Source of the DNA: Delphinus delphis
Lineage: Eukaryota > Chordata > Mammalia > Artiodactyla > Delphinidae
Direction of reading: 5' to 3'
Assembly: GCF_949987515.2 (NCBI RefSeq)
Contig: NC_082684.1
Coordinates: forward strand, 18,467,701-18,531,700
Length of the DNA stretch: 64,000 nucleotides
A program made the position numbers and the translations under genes. The notes beneath the pieces are model-generated. The model had not been told where the DNA came from and made no database searches. It saw only the letters and a list, made by a program, of their open reading frames with translations. Shown here piece after piece: positions 33,541 through 44,445 of this stretch (its first letter is position 1; every line of letters starts with the position of its first letter).

Positions 33541-33856
33541 TTTTTTTAAATTTTTGGCTGCATTGGGTCTTCTTTGCTGCACGCGGGCTTTCTCTAGCTG
33601 TGGCGAGCGGGGTCTACTCTTCATTGCAGTGGCTTCTTTTGTTGTGAAGCACAGGCCCTAGAGCGCGTGGGCTCAGTGGTTGTGGCTTGCAGGGTCTAGA
33701 GAGCAGGCTCAGTAGTTGTGGTGTGTGGGCTCAGTAGTTGTGGCACACGGGCTTAGTTGCTTTGCAGCATGTAGGATCTTCCCGGACCAGGGCTCGAACC
33801 CACGTCACCTACATTGGCAGGCGGATTCTTAACCACTGCACCACCACGGAAGTCCC
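33541..33856 (-). mobile_element. CHR SINE, older long form, inside Tigger relic
   Basis: Long-form copy with the GGGACTTCC-type head (here CACGGAAGTCCC) and the module GGCTCAGTAGTTGTGG present twice. Flanked by Tigger AATAAAGTTTTTTTAAA and CTAAACTATTTTTTAATTA, a decayed duplication. It inserted in the same orientation and only about 25 bp from the neighbouring SINE. Confidence 0.94.
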
Positions 33857-34058
33857 TAAACTATTTTTTAATTAAGGTATATACATTGTTTTCTTTTAGA
33901 CATAATGCTATTGCACACTTACTAGACTACAATATAGTATAAACATTACTTTTATATACACTGGGAAACCAAAACTTTCCTGTGACTCGCTTTATTGCAA
34001 GATTTGTCTTACTGCAGTAGCCTGGAACAGAACCCGCAATATCCCCGAGGTCTGCCTG

Positions 34059-34964
34059 TTATATACGCACACATACATACACAAAACCAAAAAAAGAATC
34101 CACTCTTTAATCTTTTCATTAACTTCTCTGTACGGTTCTGATTCCTGAAAAACACCTTGTATACAAACCTCCATCTCAGCATCTGATTCAAAGGAATCTT
34201 CCTGTGATATTGTCATATACCAAAGCTCAATATATGAACCCAATCAAAGTACAGTTTTGATGCTAAATGTGAAAAAAGCTGCTGTGGCTATATCAGGATA
34301 TGGGGTCTCTGTCCTCCACAATAAACTAAGCCAATCAGGCACGAAGTTCAGAGCTGCTCTCTCCACTCCAATCTCCTCATTGACAAGGGGAAAGAGAGCC
34401 ATGGTGGTGTTAGCGACCCACAGTCATGCCAGCATATGGATGGGGTCTGAGCTTCTGATCCTTCTCTCATATTGGTGCTTCGGAGCTGCCCTAGGGGCAA
34501 TCACATGTAATCTCTCACATTCACTCAAATTTTAAATCAAAGTGATATAAAATGAATATTATAAATGAGTATTTTGGTTCGTTTCCAAATTTCCAGTCCT
34601 CAAAATTACGTCCACTTCAGTTTTCAATGCAGCCCTCCTTAATGGATTTGAGGAGGGGAGTTTTGTAAATGAGATGAAAGCAGATTAGCTTTGTCAAAGA
34701 CCAAGGCTTAGTCTGGTTAAGTAAGCTCTCTTGCAACTTAATAAAACCCATTATGATGGGAGTTTGGGCCTCAATGAAATGAAATCCTTTCAGCATTTGT
34801 GACTGACCAGCAGGTCTTTCCGATGAGCACATATCCTCAGTTAAAGGATTTGGACCATGCTGTGAGCTAAGTCCAGGGTCACTGAGGTTTGCAGCTCAAG
34901 TGTTCTGGCTCAGAGTGATTTAGGGTTTAAAATATTTTGGTCCAAAGCAAGTTATGTATGGTCT
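34059..34964. other. Unique sequence, nothing recognised
   Basis: A 92-codon plus frame (34257-34535) has no known feature. No repeat assigned. Confidence 0.4.
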
Positions 34965-34972
34965 GCCTAATG

Positions 34973-35179
34973 CAGTGGTTCTCACCAGGGGGGTGATTTT
35001 TGCCTCCCAGGGGACACTGCAATGTCTGGAGGTATTTCAGTTGTCACAACCGGTCGGTGCTACTGGCATCTGGTGGGTATAGACCAGGGATGCTGCTAAA
35101 CTACCATGCATAGGAGACCCCTCACAGCAAAGGATCATCTGATTAGAAATGGCTATCCGGTTGCTGTAGAGAAACACTG
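34973..35179 (+). mobile_element. MER20 (hAT-Charlie non-autonomous DNA transposon)
   Basis: Begins CAGTGGTTCTCAC and ends AGAAACACTG. Internal GGGGACACTGCAATGTCTGG, TCAGTTGTCACAACCG and GGGATGCTGCTAAACTACC match MER20 in order. Length is 207 bp, close to the family's roughly 220. The 8-bp duplication typical of hAT elements is present with one change: GCCTAATG (34965-34972) and GCTTAATG (35180-35187). MER20 copies have been reported as regulatory elements in other mammals; nothing here shows that for this copy. Confidence 0.93.
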
Positions 35180-35187
35180 GCTTAATG

Positions 35188-35740
35188 CCATTGTCCTACT
35201 GACTTAACAGAACCAGCAAATGGCACTAGAATGAGGCTTAGACCAGGAACCCCAAAAGTGAGTGTTGCTGTCATGAGTGAGTTCCTCTGACACAGGTTCT
35301 AAAGAACATTTTGACCTGCTAACTCTGCTTGATTGCTTGGATCTCAATGCCTCTCCAGGGCTGATCTCACCTAGGCTAATATGCTGGAGCTTCTGCGTAT
35401 ATAAATGGAGTTCCACGAGCCCATGGGAAAGAGGTAGACGCCATGATGAAATGAGGCTTGTCAAATTAATTGTAATTAAAAACAGCTCAGATGTCTGTTC
35501 CCTGTTGATATCTAAATGCTATTTGAGGTTGAAATGTTACTGAAAAGGAGTATCTAATATTTTTTAAATGGCCTCTTAGTGTCTTTCAGACCTAGTATAT
35601 TTTATTAGACTCCTTCACATATTGTTTACCATTTTATTAATGCTGGTAACGTGAAAAATGACACTGGCCCTGTTTCCATATTCTTCCACAAATCTGAGAT
35701 GCTCACAAAACACAAAGGCATGTCAGAAAACCATTCCCAC
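35188..35740. other. Unique sequence with a few AT palindromes
   Basis: Holds TATATAAA near 35399, three CpGs within 35396-35441 and two TAAT-type sites near 35463-35478. No gene or repeat assigned. Confidence 0.35.
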
Positions 35741-35750
35741 CCAGATCCTT

Positions 35751-35752
<2 letters not shown>

Positions 35753-35787
<35 letters not shown>

Positions 35788-36017
35788 AGTATAATTGCTT
35801 TACAACATTGTGTTAATTTCTGCTGTACAATGCAGTGAATCAGCTATATGTATAGATATATCCTCTCCCTCTTGAACCTCCCTCCCACCCACCCACCTCC
35901 ATCTAGGTCATCACAGAGCACAGAGCTGAGCTCCCTGTGCTATACAGCAGGTTCCCACTAGCTACCTAGTTTACATATGGTAGTGTATGTATGTCAATCC
36001 TAATCTCCCAATTCGTC
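35753..36017 (-). mobile_element. L1 LINE 3' end, minus strand, with (TA)n at the tail
   Basis: Reverse complement of the young cetartiodactyl L1 3' end: TATAATTGCTTTACAACATTG, GAGCTGAGCTCCCTGTGC, CCCACTAGCTACCTAG and ATGTATGTCAATCC. The same family as the plus-strand fragment at 53241. The tail side is a (TA)n (35754-35785). The flanking repeat CCAGATCCTTCT / CCAGGTCCTTCT (35741-35752 and 36018-36029) has one mismatch. Confidence 0.9.
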
Positions 36018-36029
36018 CCAGGTCCTTCT

Positions 36030-36840
36030 ATGTTGTGTATCCTCAAAGAATCTTCTGGAAAATTGACTTGCATCTTCTAGATACAAAGTGTGATAACTAC
36101 TGTGATGTTAGAGCTGAGAGGGAGGTATGAAACCAGAAAGGACCATCTTCTAGCAAAGAAAGTGGTTAAAAAACAAAACAAAACAAAAAACTGCTCAAAG
36201 CAGTGCTATTTGAACTGAGTTTAGAAAACAAAGTTAATAAATTAAACCAAGACAGAGAGGTGGTGTGAATGAGGAAGAATAGATACAACTCAGCATGTAG
36301 GAAAATCCTATAAGATAAACATTTCAGCAAAAATTCCTAATATATTTTTATTTGGGTTAATTTTCAAACTTGGATTCAAATAGAGAATCATATAGCTTAA
36401 TTGTTGCTCTTGGCTCCAATGAAAAAAAACCATGTGACTTTCTGTTATAATTCTTCCAAGGGAACATTCTGTTAATACTGACATGTCTTTTGCTGAGTCT
36501 GATGATGTTTTTGTATCAGGATGAAATTAGCTTGAACAGTATTCAGGATGTCTCAAATGAATAGAAACTAAGGTCCATTTCTGAGCCGAAGCTAAACATT
36601 CTTATCTGTTAACAAAATTTTAAATACACTCAAGTTTGATCTTTGAAATGAACTCAGGGTAAAAAAACAAACAAACAAAAAAAAACACAACAGTGCTCTA
36701 GTTGAGCTACTCCAGTCACTGTAGTACATTTTCTTACGGAAGATCTTCTCCCTAATATTAAGGAGCCACCTAGGAGCTGTTTATTTGCTTCCCTCACAGC
36801 CACCCAGCTGTTACTCCAATTTGTGGTCTTAGTGCTAATT
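36030..36840. other. CpG-poor unique sequence
   Basis: Only two CpGs in about 780 bp (near 36585 and 36736). No repeat or gene recognised. It makes the contrast with the following block. Confidence 0.45.
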
Positions 36841-37660
36841 ACATAATGTCCCTAATTTATACCCGCTGGTAGATCTGATCATCGCATTACCTGGAGGGCA
36901 AGCTTTAATTAGAGAAATTTCTGAACAAATTGTCTAAAGAGCTTGTTTAGCGTGATTAAATGCAAGAGGGTTTTCCCCCTCTTTTTTTTTTTAATGAGCA
37001 TTTACTTTATACGAAAACTTTGCAGATAAAAAGCAACATCGGTTCTAATTAAGGCCTACGAAATGAGCAGCAACATTTGGATTTTGCTGTGTGCAGCTGA
37101 AATGTATATGACTCAGTGCAGCATTTATTCAACAGCTTTTGGCATTTCTACTTCGCCTCTGTCAGAACTAACAAGGTGAAACAGCAAACTGATTGAAAAA
37201 GGATAAACTGTGAAAAAATGATACACTGATGTGCGATGCTCATTCAACTGTGGCTTATGAAAAGAGATTAGAATCGTATGCCTTCTCACCTGCACATCTC
37301 CAGACACCGAACAAGCCAACATTAAATTAAACCTTCCATATTGTTAATAGGTAGCAAGATACCATACGAATTGATTTGCAATCATTTCACACTCAGCTGA
37401 AGTGCGAATAAGATAAATATCATAATAGGATCAACAAACTTTGAGAATCCAGAAAACAATTAAGTCGGCTTCACTGTTTAGACGGAATACTTTGCGAAAT
37501 GTCAATGTCATAACAAAATGCGATAAAATGAATTTGGCCAGGAAAGTTTAGAAATCTCGGTCATTGCGTTAACAGCCTCTGTGAAAAGTGTATTATTCTT
37601 AATCATCGGCCATTTTGGGATGCCTCCTTCTGTTCGATCTGTTAGAAAATACATTAAGTT
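36841..37660. promoter_or_regulatory. Candidate conserved noncoding element (CpG-retaining, TAATTA-rich)
   Basis: This 820-bp block contains no recognised repeat and 20 CpGs at 36864, 36883, 36951, 37012, 37040, 37059, 37154, 37234, 37275, 37308, 37367, 37405, 37466, 37483, 37495, 37521, 37558, 37567, 37607 and 37635. The equally long flanks have two and three. It is AT-rich, so this is not a CpG island; retained CpGs in AT-rich DNA suggest purifying selection. Homeodomain-type sites occur at 36835-36841 (CTAATTA), 36905-36912 (TTAATTAG) and 37045-37053 (CTAATTAAG), with an E-box CAGCTG at 37094-37099 and an AP-1-like TGACTCA at 37109-37115. Stop codons break all frames. An enhancer role is inference. 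Confidence 0.5.
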
Positions 37661-37784
37661 TAGAAATTTATTCCCTGTTTGAATACACAGGTAGGACATA
37701 GTAAACTGTGATTGATTATGATTCTTTTGAGTAAAGCTTTGAAAAGGACTTCTTAAAATATCCTTGTCACCAACTTTCTTAGTG

Positions 37785-37925
37785 AATATTAGCACTGGCT
37801 GCACATTAAAATCACTTTTTTAAAATGGCAATGCCTCACTCCAGATTAACAAAGTCTGATTATCTAGAGGTTTGTTGAATGTGTAGGAATTTTTGAAAGG
37901 CATACTTCTGATGCACAATGAGGGT
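37785..37925 (+). repeat. MER5-like hAT DNA transposon relic
   Basis: GCACTGGCTGCACATTAAAATC, CAATGCCTCACTCCAGATT and CTTCTGATGCACAATGAGGG resemble the MER5 group in order. Diverged. Confidence 0.6.
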
Positions 37926-39241
37926 TGAAAAACCACCAAAGCATGTAGTCATAGACTGAATTGCACTTTAAATAGTAATCTTTGATTAGAACTCTGAATT
38001 GAGAGCTAAAGGACCAAGGGTATCATCCCATCTTGGCCACTATTTTATGAGCCATAACTTTTCCTGGATCCAATGATCAGTGATCTCTTATGTTTTGACT
38101 TAAGCCAAGGAATTAAATTAATTTTATTTTCATCATATTCTATTACCTCTAGTGTACAGTGCCAAAAAAGAGTAGAATGTACAGTCTCCATGCACTCTGC
38201 TGTCTCTTGTCATTAGGATAGCATCCCTTTGAAGTGATTTCAGTACATGGCAAGTCAAGAGAATCCTGTCTCCTGGGGGTATCACATATCAGGGAAGTTA
38301 CTGTGCCTGCAGAGGAGCTCAGTAGTACTGAGTGCAGCCTCAGCCTTTACCAATGAATGGCTTCCACCTTTGATCATCGTGGAAACATCATGGGTATCAG
38401 CGACATTGCAGTTCGTTCTCTGCACCCAGGGTGTTAAAGGACAATTGTATTTCAAATAAACTAGACATATATGAAAATTAAGCCCACTAATAAATTCCTA
38501 TTCGTAATCTGGGCACACATTGAATCACTCATGGACTCATTCATGGTTTGATGAATTTGATGATTTATGTATGCATTTATTCACTCAGTGCTTCACTCAT
38601 TCATTCATTAAACACATATGTATTTGCCAGGCAGCAGATTAGACACTAGGCCTACAGGATCAGAGATCTCTAGTGAGGCTGAACCCTAGTTGCCTGTAGT
38701 GGTAACCACTCATTATTTTCACACCCTTTATTGGTTTATTTTCTTCTCAGGATTCCCTGTCAATGGACATCAATTCTAGGCCCTTCGGAGAAAATATTGG
38801 AAAAAAGAAGCTATCCTTCTTTTGCTCACAAAATAGGATTCACGCTAAGCATCAAGCAGCCATCAGATCCCCAGGAGGAAAGAGCTTCCTGAAATGAAGT
38901 TAATAAAGAGGAGAGCCACATGATAGAAAAAGACCGATTCTGTGTTACATTGACTGAGCCCCCAGATCCGGCAGTATCTGTAGCTACAACTTGTACTTTT
39001 CATTTACATGAGAAAATAGATTTTCTTGTTTGGTTTAAATAAGTTGATTTATCATTTGCAAATAAAAGAGACATGATGAAACTACTCTAATATCTTGTCC
39101 CTAAAAAAGTTACATCTTTACCATTCCTTGTTTTTCACTAAAATTTATTCATTCATTTATTCCTTCTAACAAGAAAGAGGCTTAGTATAAAGATACTGAC
39201 TTTATTTCTCACCTGTATAACATGGCAGGAGAACCTTAAGA
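37926..39241. other. Unique sequence with a (TCAT)-rich patch
   Basis: ATTCACTCA/ATTCATTCATT runs near 38578-38608 followed by a possible L2 or MIR end (TGCCAGGCAGCAGATTAGACAC). Nothing else recognised. Confidence 0.4.
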
Positions 39242-39603
39242 TGTTGTAGTAGGCATCTAAGGCTGCCATATCAAAATGCCATAAATTGGGTGGCTCAAAC
39301 AATAGAAATATATTTCTCAGTTCTGGACGCTCCAAAGTCCAAGACCAAGTGTTACCTCATTCAGTTTCCAGTAAGAGCTCTCGTCTTGGCTTGCAGACAG
39401 CTGCTTCTCACTGCGTGCTTACATGGCCTTTCCTCCATGCATGTGTCCAGAGATCTTTCTCTTCTTAAAAAGCCACTAATCCCATCATGAGGACCCTGTC
39501 CTCAGGATCTAACCTAACCTCAATCACCTCCCAAAGGCCCCATCTTCAAATACCATCACATTGGGGCTTCAACACAAAACAAATATCTAGATAATATTAA
39601 ACA
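39242..39603 (-). mobile_element. ERVL-MaLR LTR relic (MLT1/MST type), minus strand
   Basis: On the plus strand it reads the reverse complement of a MaLR LTR: CATCTAAGGCTGCCATATC, TGGGTGGCTCAAACAATAG, CCACTAATCCCATCATGAGG, CAATCACCTCCCAAAGGCCC and TACCATCACATTGGGGCTTC, ending ATTAAACA. Only the LTR is present, so it is a solo LTR. Confidence 0.88.
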
Positions 39604-39761
39604 TATGGTGCATTTTTTAAAACTCAATTTTGAAATTTCTATATCTGTTTGTCCATCATGTGATTTATGCTTTTTTTTTTTTTAACCATTCTGCCCTCTC
39701 CTAATAAAAAGACAAATAGTTTGAGAAACTATCTTACCTAAAAGAAATTTAAGAAATCTGG

Positions 39762-40082
39762 GGCTTCCCTGGTGGCGCAGTGGTTGAGAATCTGCCTGCT
39801 AATGCAGGGGACACGGGTTCGAGCCCTGGTCTGGGAGGATCCCACATGCCGCAGAGCAACGAGGCCCGTGAGCCACAACTACTGAGCCTGCACGTCTGGA
39901 GCCTGTGCTCTGCAAAAAGAGAGGCCGCGATAGTGAGAGGCCAGCTCACCACGATGAAGAGTGGCCCCTGCTTGCCACAACTAGAGAAAGCCCTCGCACA
40001 GAAACGAAGATGCAACACAGCAAAAATAAATAAATTAATTAATAAACTCCTACCCCAACATCTTCTAAAAAAAAAAAAAAAG
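39762..40082 (+). mobile_element. CHR SINE, long form with extended 3' tail
   Basis: Head GGGCTTCCCTGGTGGCGC and the complete long form, followed by the same AATAAACTCCTACCCCAACA segment (about 40040-40066) seen in the copy at 5880, then poly-A. The perfect duplication AAGAAATCTGG lies at 39751-39761 and 40083-40093. Confidence 0.96.
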
Positions 40083-40159
40083 AAGAAATCTGGACTCTTT
40101 CTATATGTCTAAAAATAGCTTATCTAATAAATCAGCGGAAATAGTTTTTTGGATTTCTT

Positions 40160-41060
40160 TTGCCTCCCTAGATTAATCATATAGATGTAATTGCAAAAGG
40201 TATATAATTTAATGTTCTTTTCACCTTATATCATACAATTTTTAAAAATTTCATGATCTTATCCTAATAATAATTTTTAAAATTTCAAATTTGGTTAACA
40301 TGCCCCTTAACTGATTTGCCCAAAGTTACATTTTTAACTTATTTTTGAACTTTTTTATAATAACAAATGACACTATGAAAAAATCTCTTTAGTGTTTAGA
40401 TGTGTTCATTTTCAGGATTATTTATTTCATTTTATTAATCAAAATATTATGAACTTATTCAAAGGACATAGTTATTTTAAATGGTAAATTGATTTATAGT
40501 GCAACCAAAGATGTATGTCGTTCTTTATATTATCATACCATTATCAGTTGTGGGTGTTGTTTATAAGATGTGCTGATTATTGAAGAGCACATATTCATAG
40601 TCAATGATGTAAAGAGTACAGAAAAGTATAAATAACTATGTAAAAATTGTCCGTAATTTCACTACCCTATGCATTCTCTTCTAGTTGCTTTTTATAAACT
40701 TTTTTTGTAATTAGTATCATACTGAATATACAATATTGACTTTATTTTTTCAGATTAATAGTATACTGACTGCTCTTCCCATTAATTACTTTAAAATCAT
40801 CTTTAAACTACTACAGTTGTTACATTTTGTAATTATGACCTACACCAACATTAAAACACTATTTATTTGTTGTAGGTCGTTTCTAATTCTTTCACAAAAG
40901 TTGCAATGAGATCTTTTTATGTACATTTTTAGCAATGTATTTTGATTATTTATTAAAAATGAATTTTTAGGATTTAATTGCTGCATAGTTGAATTCTGAA
41001 TAATGTTATTGGCACATTATATCGAATAGAAATTTTCATTCAGAAAATCTTTACTTAGTA
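40160..41060 (-). repeat. Old L1-lineage LINE, minus strand, diverged
   Basis: GTTGTAGGTCGTTTCTAATTC, AAAGTTGCAATGAGATC and TTATGTACATTTTTAGCAATG resemble the reverse complement of an old L1/HAL1 3' region, and the AT-rich composition fits. The left border is vague. Confidence 0.45.
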
Positions 41061-41132
41061 TTCATCTTTTTTTTTTTGACAATCACAACCACTCCAAGGG
41101 CTAATAGAAGACAGAAAACTCACTCTACGTAA

Positions 41133-41137
<5 letters not shown>

Positions 41138-41173
<36 letters not shown>

Positions 41174-41200
41174 GTATATATATGTATATATATACATATT
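41138..41200 (+). repeat. (TA)n microsatellite with periodic TATG
   Basis: About 60 bp of TA repeats with TGTATATATA units every ten bases in the second half. Confidence 0.97.
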
Positions 41201-41202
41201 AA

Positions 41203-42143
41203 AATGAGTTTCTAGAAAGTCTTCCATTAATACTTCTACATGCACATATGGACACAGCAAAAAAAAATGAAAAATAAACAATAGTGGTTATCAAAACAAA
41301 GCATGTCTATATGCCTAATTATTTATCCAGTAATCAGATTCAGTGGTCATATTAGAAAAAGTCATGACATTTTAGATAAAGCGTTTGGTAGAATTTCACA
41401 CACACATTAACATGAAAATATTTCATATGACAAGATGTCAAATCAAATTGTGTTGAAATAGTTTCCAACTAATCAAAACAGAGCCACTTTCATAACTAGC
41501 TGCGCCATTAACTAGGTGTTTCACTGTAGAATGATCTTTTTTTTTTATTATCTCAAATTCATTCTTTGCTAACAAACTATATGCAAATGATTCCAGGTCC
41601 TATTTTAAAGGCCCTAAAGAGACATCCAGGATTAATGGGAGAATCAGGTGAGACTTATTTAGACACAAGTGACAGACACACCATTCACATTTCATGTAAG
41701 TGAGAAACTCTAGGAATGCTGTCAAATCCAAACGCTCTGCATCAAAGATGTGCTTGATATCAGTGGGACCTCCTCTCTCTTTCTTTCTCTTTTCTTCTCT
41801 CTCTCTGTCTCTCTCTCCCTCCCTTTCTGTGCTCTAATTTCCTTGGTAAGTAAGCTTAGACAGGTTTTTTTCCAATGATGGTAGAAGAGGCAGCTATGTT
41901 CACATGGTCTTAAGTATTCACTATCAGTGAGAAAGGAAACAGAGCCGCTATAGAAATGGTTCTAGCAAGTGATGACTCTAGTTGACCCAGTGAGAGTACA
42001 ACAAGGTCTATCTCAATCTCATTGTCTTCTTCTTGGTTGTATCTGAGTTTCTATTCTCCATATCCCACTGAGATGAGGTAAGGGGAAGGAAAGAGAAGAG
42101 GATATCCCTCAGCACATGGATGAGGATGATGGCTTCTAAAAGA
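41203..42143. other. Unique sequence with a pyrimidine tract
   Basis: A C/T-only stretch at about 41773-41826. No gene or repeat family recognised. Confidence 0.4.
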
Positions 42144-42171
42144 TAAAAAAAAAAAAAAAAAAAAAAAAAAA
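42144..42171 (+). repeat. Orphan poly-A run
   Basis: About 27 A in a row with no SINE or LINE body upstream. Confidence 0.9.
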
Positions 42172-42315
42172 TATTCCAAAATTGAGAAAGAAAGAAAGAA
42201 GAAAGGCAAAAAGTCTACACCTCTGCACAGGTGATTGAAAGTCTAGTAGATTTTGGCAGGATTAGTATATGATTGTCATTGCCAAATAGTGAGTTAATAC
42301 CTGTATTTTTAAAAA

Positions 42316-42634
42316 TAAATTTATTTATTTTTATTTATTTTTGTCTGTCTTGGGTCTTCGTTGCTGTGCGTGGGCTTTCTCTAGTTGTGGTGAGCACTCT
42401 TCGTTGCGGTGCGCAGGCTTCTCATTGCTGTGGCTTCTCTTGTTGCAGAGCACAGGCTCTAGGCGTGCAGGTTTTAGTAGTTGTGGCTTGCGGGCTCCAG
42501 AGCGCAGGCTCAGTAGTTGTGGTGCACGGGCTTAGTTGCTCCACAGCATGTGGGATCTTCCCGGACCAGGGCTTGAACCTGTGTCACCTGCATTGGCAGG
42601 CGGATTCCTCACCACTGTGCCACCAGGGAAGCCC
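42316..42634 (-). mobile_element. CHR SINE, long form, minus strand
   Basis: Tail side TTTATTTATTTTTATTT, then GGGTCTTCGTTGCTGTGCG, GGCTTTCTCTAGTTGTGG, and the head CCACCAGGGAAGCCC. The duplication begins AATACCTGTATTT (42296 on and 42635 on). The 141-codon plus-strand frame here is a SINE shadow. Confidence 0.96.
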
Positions 42635-42651
42635 AATACCTGTATTTAAAA

Positions 42652-43067
42652 AATATAATTGTTCTAAAAATATTTGCTTTTACTCCTACATTACATAATT
42701 AGTCATCCAGGAAGTGAAATTTTAGTCAGAGGAGACTGGAGGGTAGGCACCTGCTTATAAAACACTCAGGAAACTTGCTGAATGTTTCAGGCCCCAAGTG
42801 CTAGTTACAAAACCACATAACTGACAGGCTCTTCTGGGAGTGAACTGCAGGTGCAGTGGCCCCGAAAGAGGAAAAAGGAGTCCAGAGTAGTCGTGTTCAA
42901 GATATCAACATTAAGTAGATCATCATTTCCTGACTGCTGAGATTAGATGACAGTCACTTTTCAGACAACGAAAGGCCTGAAGAAATAAAAGCGAGAATAA
43001 CTTAATGAATGCTATTGGTTCTGTTTCTCTGGAGAACACTGACTGATACACTTAACTAGAATTTTTA
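42652..43067. other. Unassigned sequence
   Basis: CTGTTTCTCTGGAGAACACTG near 43021 is a phrase common at the end of some mammalian LTRs, but the rest does not support a call. Confidence 0.3.
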
Positions 43068-43158
43068 AGGAATGAATTGAGGGAGTGAAAGTAATGAATT
43101 GAGGGAGTGAAAACCCCAATTGTTTCAAGGAATGAATTGAGGGAGTGAAAACCCCAAT
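43068..43158 (+). repeat. Local tandem duplication, three copies
   Basis: The unit AATGAATTGAGGGAGTGAAA occurs at about 43071, 43093 and 43131. The second and third are followed by the same ACCCCAAT. It looks like a recent stepwise duplication. Confidence 0.9.
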
Positions 43159-43774
43159 CAGTTCATGCTAATTACTCAGTAATTCATGAGAAATTACATA
43201 GACAATAGAAGAGAATATAACAGAAATGTAGGAACAGTCTAAAATGGTGAATTAAAAAAAAATGGAACCACGTCTGTATAAGGAATTTCATGTTGGGCTT
43301 GGGTTTAGAGAAGGGCAAAATAACACAAGGAAGATTAGAGGGACAAAGGAACAGCAGTTTGGGTAAGGCAGACACGGCATTCAGAACGTGGGTAAGCAGG
43401 AAAGAAAAGCAATAACACCAAAAGGAATATTGAGGTGGGAGAGAGTAGATGTGGGTGATAGAGAGCTGATGGGTGAAGGAGGCTGGAGATAGGGTGAACA
43501 CTAAGTTATAAAGCTCATCTTTGGAATGAGGCCCAGCATTGCATTCTCTGATGTTCAAGGCCTTGAACCTTTTGGAGGTACTTTACACTCCAGATGTTTT
43601 TCAACTTCTCCATTTTCTCTTATAATGTATCTGATCTTTGTTCATCCCATCCACTCAGGGTCCTACTTTCTTCTAAATTAATAAAATTGCAAATAGGTTC
43701 TAAGAAATCACGGGTACCTTTCAGTTGGAACCTCTATGGATTGTCTCAGACAACTTTTAAGTTGACTTTAGCAA
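43159..43774. other. Unique sequence, nothing recognised
   Basis: A 124-codon minus-strand frame (43184-43558) is rich in F, L and S, with no domain, homology or splice context recognised. Confidence 0.4.
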
Positions 43775-44015
43775 TCATTTATTGAGTGTCTACTAAATGC
43801 TAGATACTTGCTCAGCACCATGGGAGAGATGAGAAATACAGAGCTTGAGATTGTAAGGAGTTCATGCACTGCAATCACAGCAGGGTCACAATACAATACG
43901 AGTGGTGCAGCCGTGCTTTGGTAGTGATCAGAAGACAGTAATTAATCTTGCCTGGGAGAATCAGGGAAGGCTTCATGGAGGAGTTGACATTTGTAGAAGA
44001 GGATCTTTTTAAGCT
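43775..44015 (-). repeat. L2 LINE 3' part, minus strand
   Basis: ATCATTTATTGAGTGTCTAC, CTTGCTCAGCACCATGGGAG, AGGAGTTCATGCACTG, CAGGGAAGGCTTCATGGAGG and TTGACATTTGTAGAAGAGG are the reverse complement of the L2 3' end. Confidence 0.78.
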
Positions 44016-44204
44016 GGTGTAGGGGAAAGGATGTATTAACCAGAGAGGAAAACAAAAGCACAGCAGCAGAGAAGAAAATGCTTGGCATTCATATGTTACT
44101 GATGAGGGATAACATTATCTGTGGATTTGACAGGCCTCGTAAGCTGGTGGAGGAGCTTTTGGGGTAACTTGTCAATGACCCCTTTAGTCATATACAATCT
44201 AAAG

Positions 44205-44445
44205 TGTGGGCCCTTTATAATACTTAAGATAGTTTCTTCCTACAAAACTACACCTAAAACTTTCTATAAAGTTTTAGGCTTTACATACCTGTGGGCTCCT
44301 ATCACAACTCTACTACTAGAATGTGAAATCAGTAATAGAAAATATGAAAATAAAGGGGTGTGGCTGTGTTCCACTAAAACTTTATTTAAAAAATAAGCAG
44401 CGATCCTACAGGCCACCCATTTGCTGATCCCCAAACAATGTTAAG
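44205..44445 (-). repeat. hAT-type DNA transposon relic (family not named)
   Basis: GTGTGGGCCCTTTATAATAC, TTTTAGGCTTTACATACC, CACAACTCTACTACTAG and GTGTGGCTGTGTTCCACTAA follow a well known short mammalian hAT element in reverse. Inside it CCTAAAACTTT-CTAT-AAAGTTTTAGG (44253-44278) is a perfect 11-bp hairpin. Confidence 0.65.

Larger units (their letters stand above)
33039..34058 (+). mobile_element. Tigger1-like DNA transposon relic, internally deleted, with two nested SINEs
   Basis: The left end (CAGGCACACTCATTTTATTG) and right end (GAGGTCTGCCTG) are the inverted ends of a Tigger1-type (pogo/Tc1-mariner superfamily) element. Internal words GGTTTGTGGCAACTCTGTGTC, TGCTGAAGGCTCAGATGATGG and GACTCGCTTTATTGCAAG fix the family. 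Nearly all of the transposase region is missing: the left part joins the 3' end near 33280, so this is a miniature form of about 490 bp without the SINEs. CHR SINEs sit at 33311-33514 and about 33541-33856. Confidence 0.92.

Noticed and set aside
43184..43558. 124-codon minus-strand open frame rich in F, L and S
   Set aside because: No signal-peptide-then-domain layout, no splice context, and such AT-rich frames are expected by chance.
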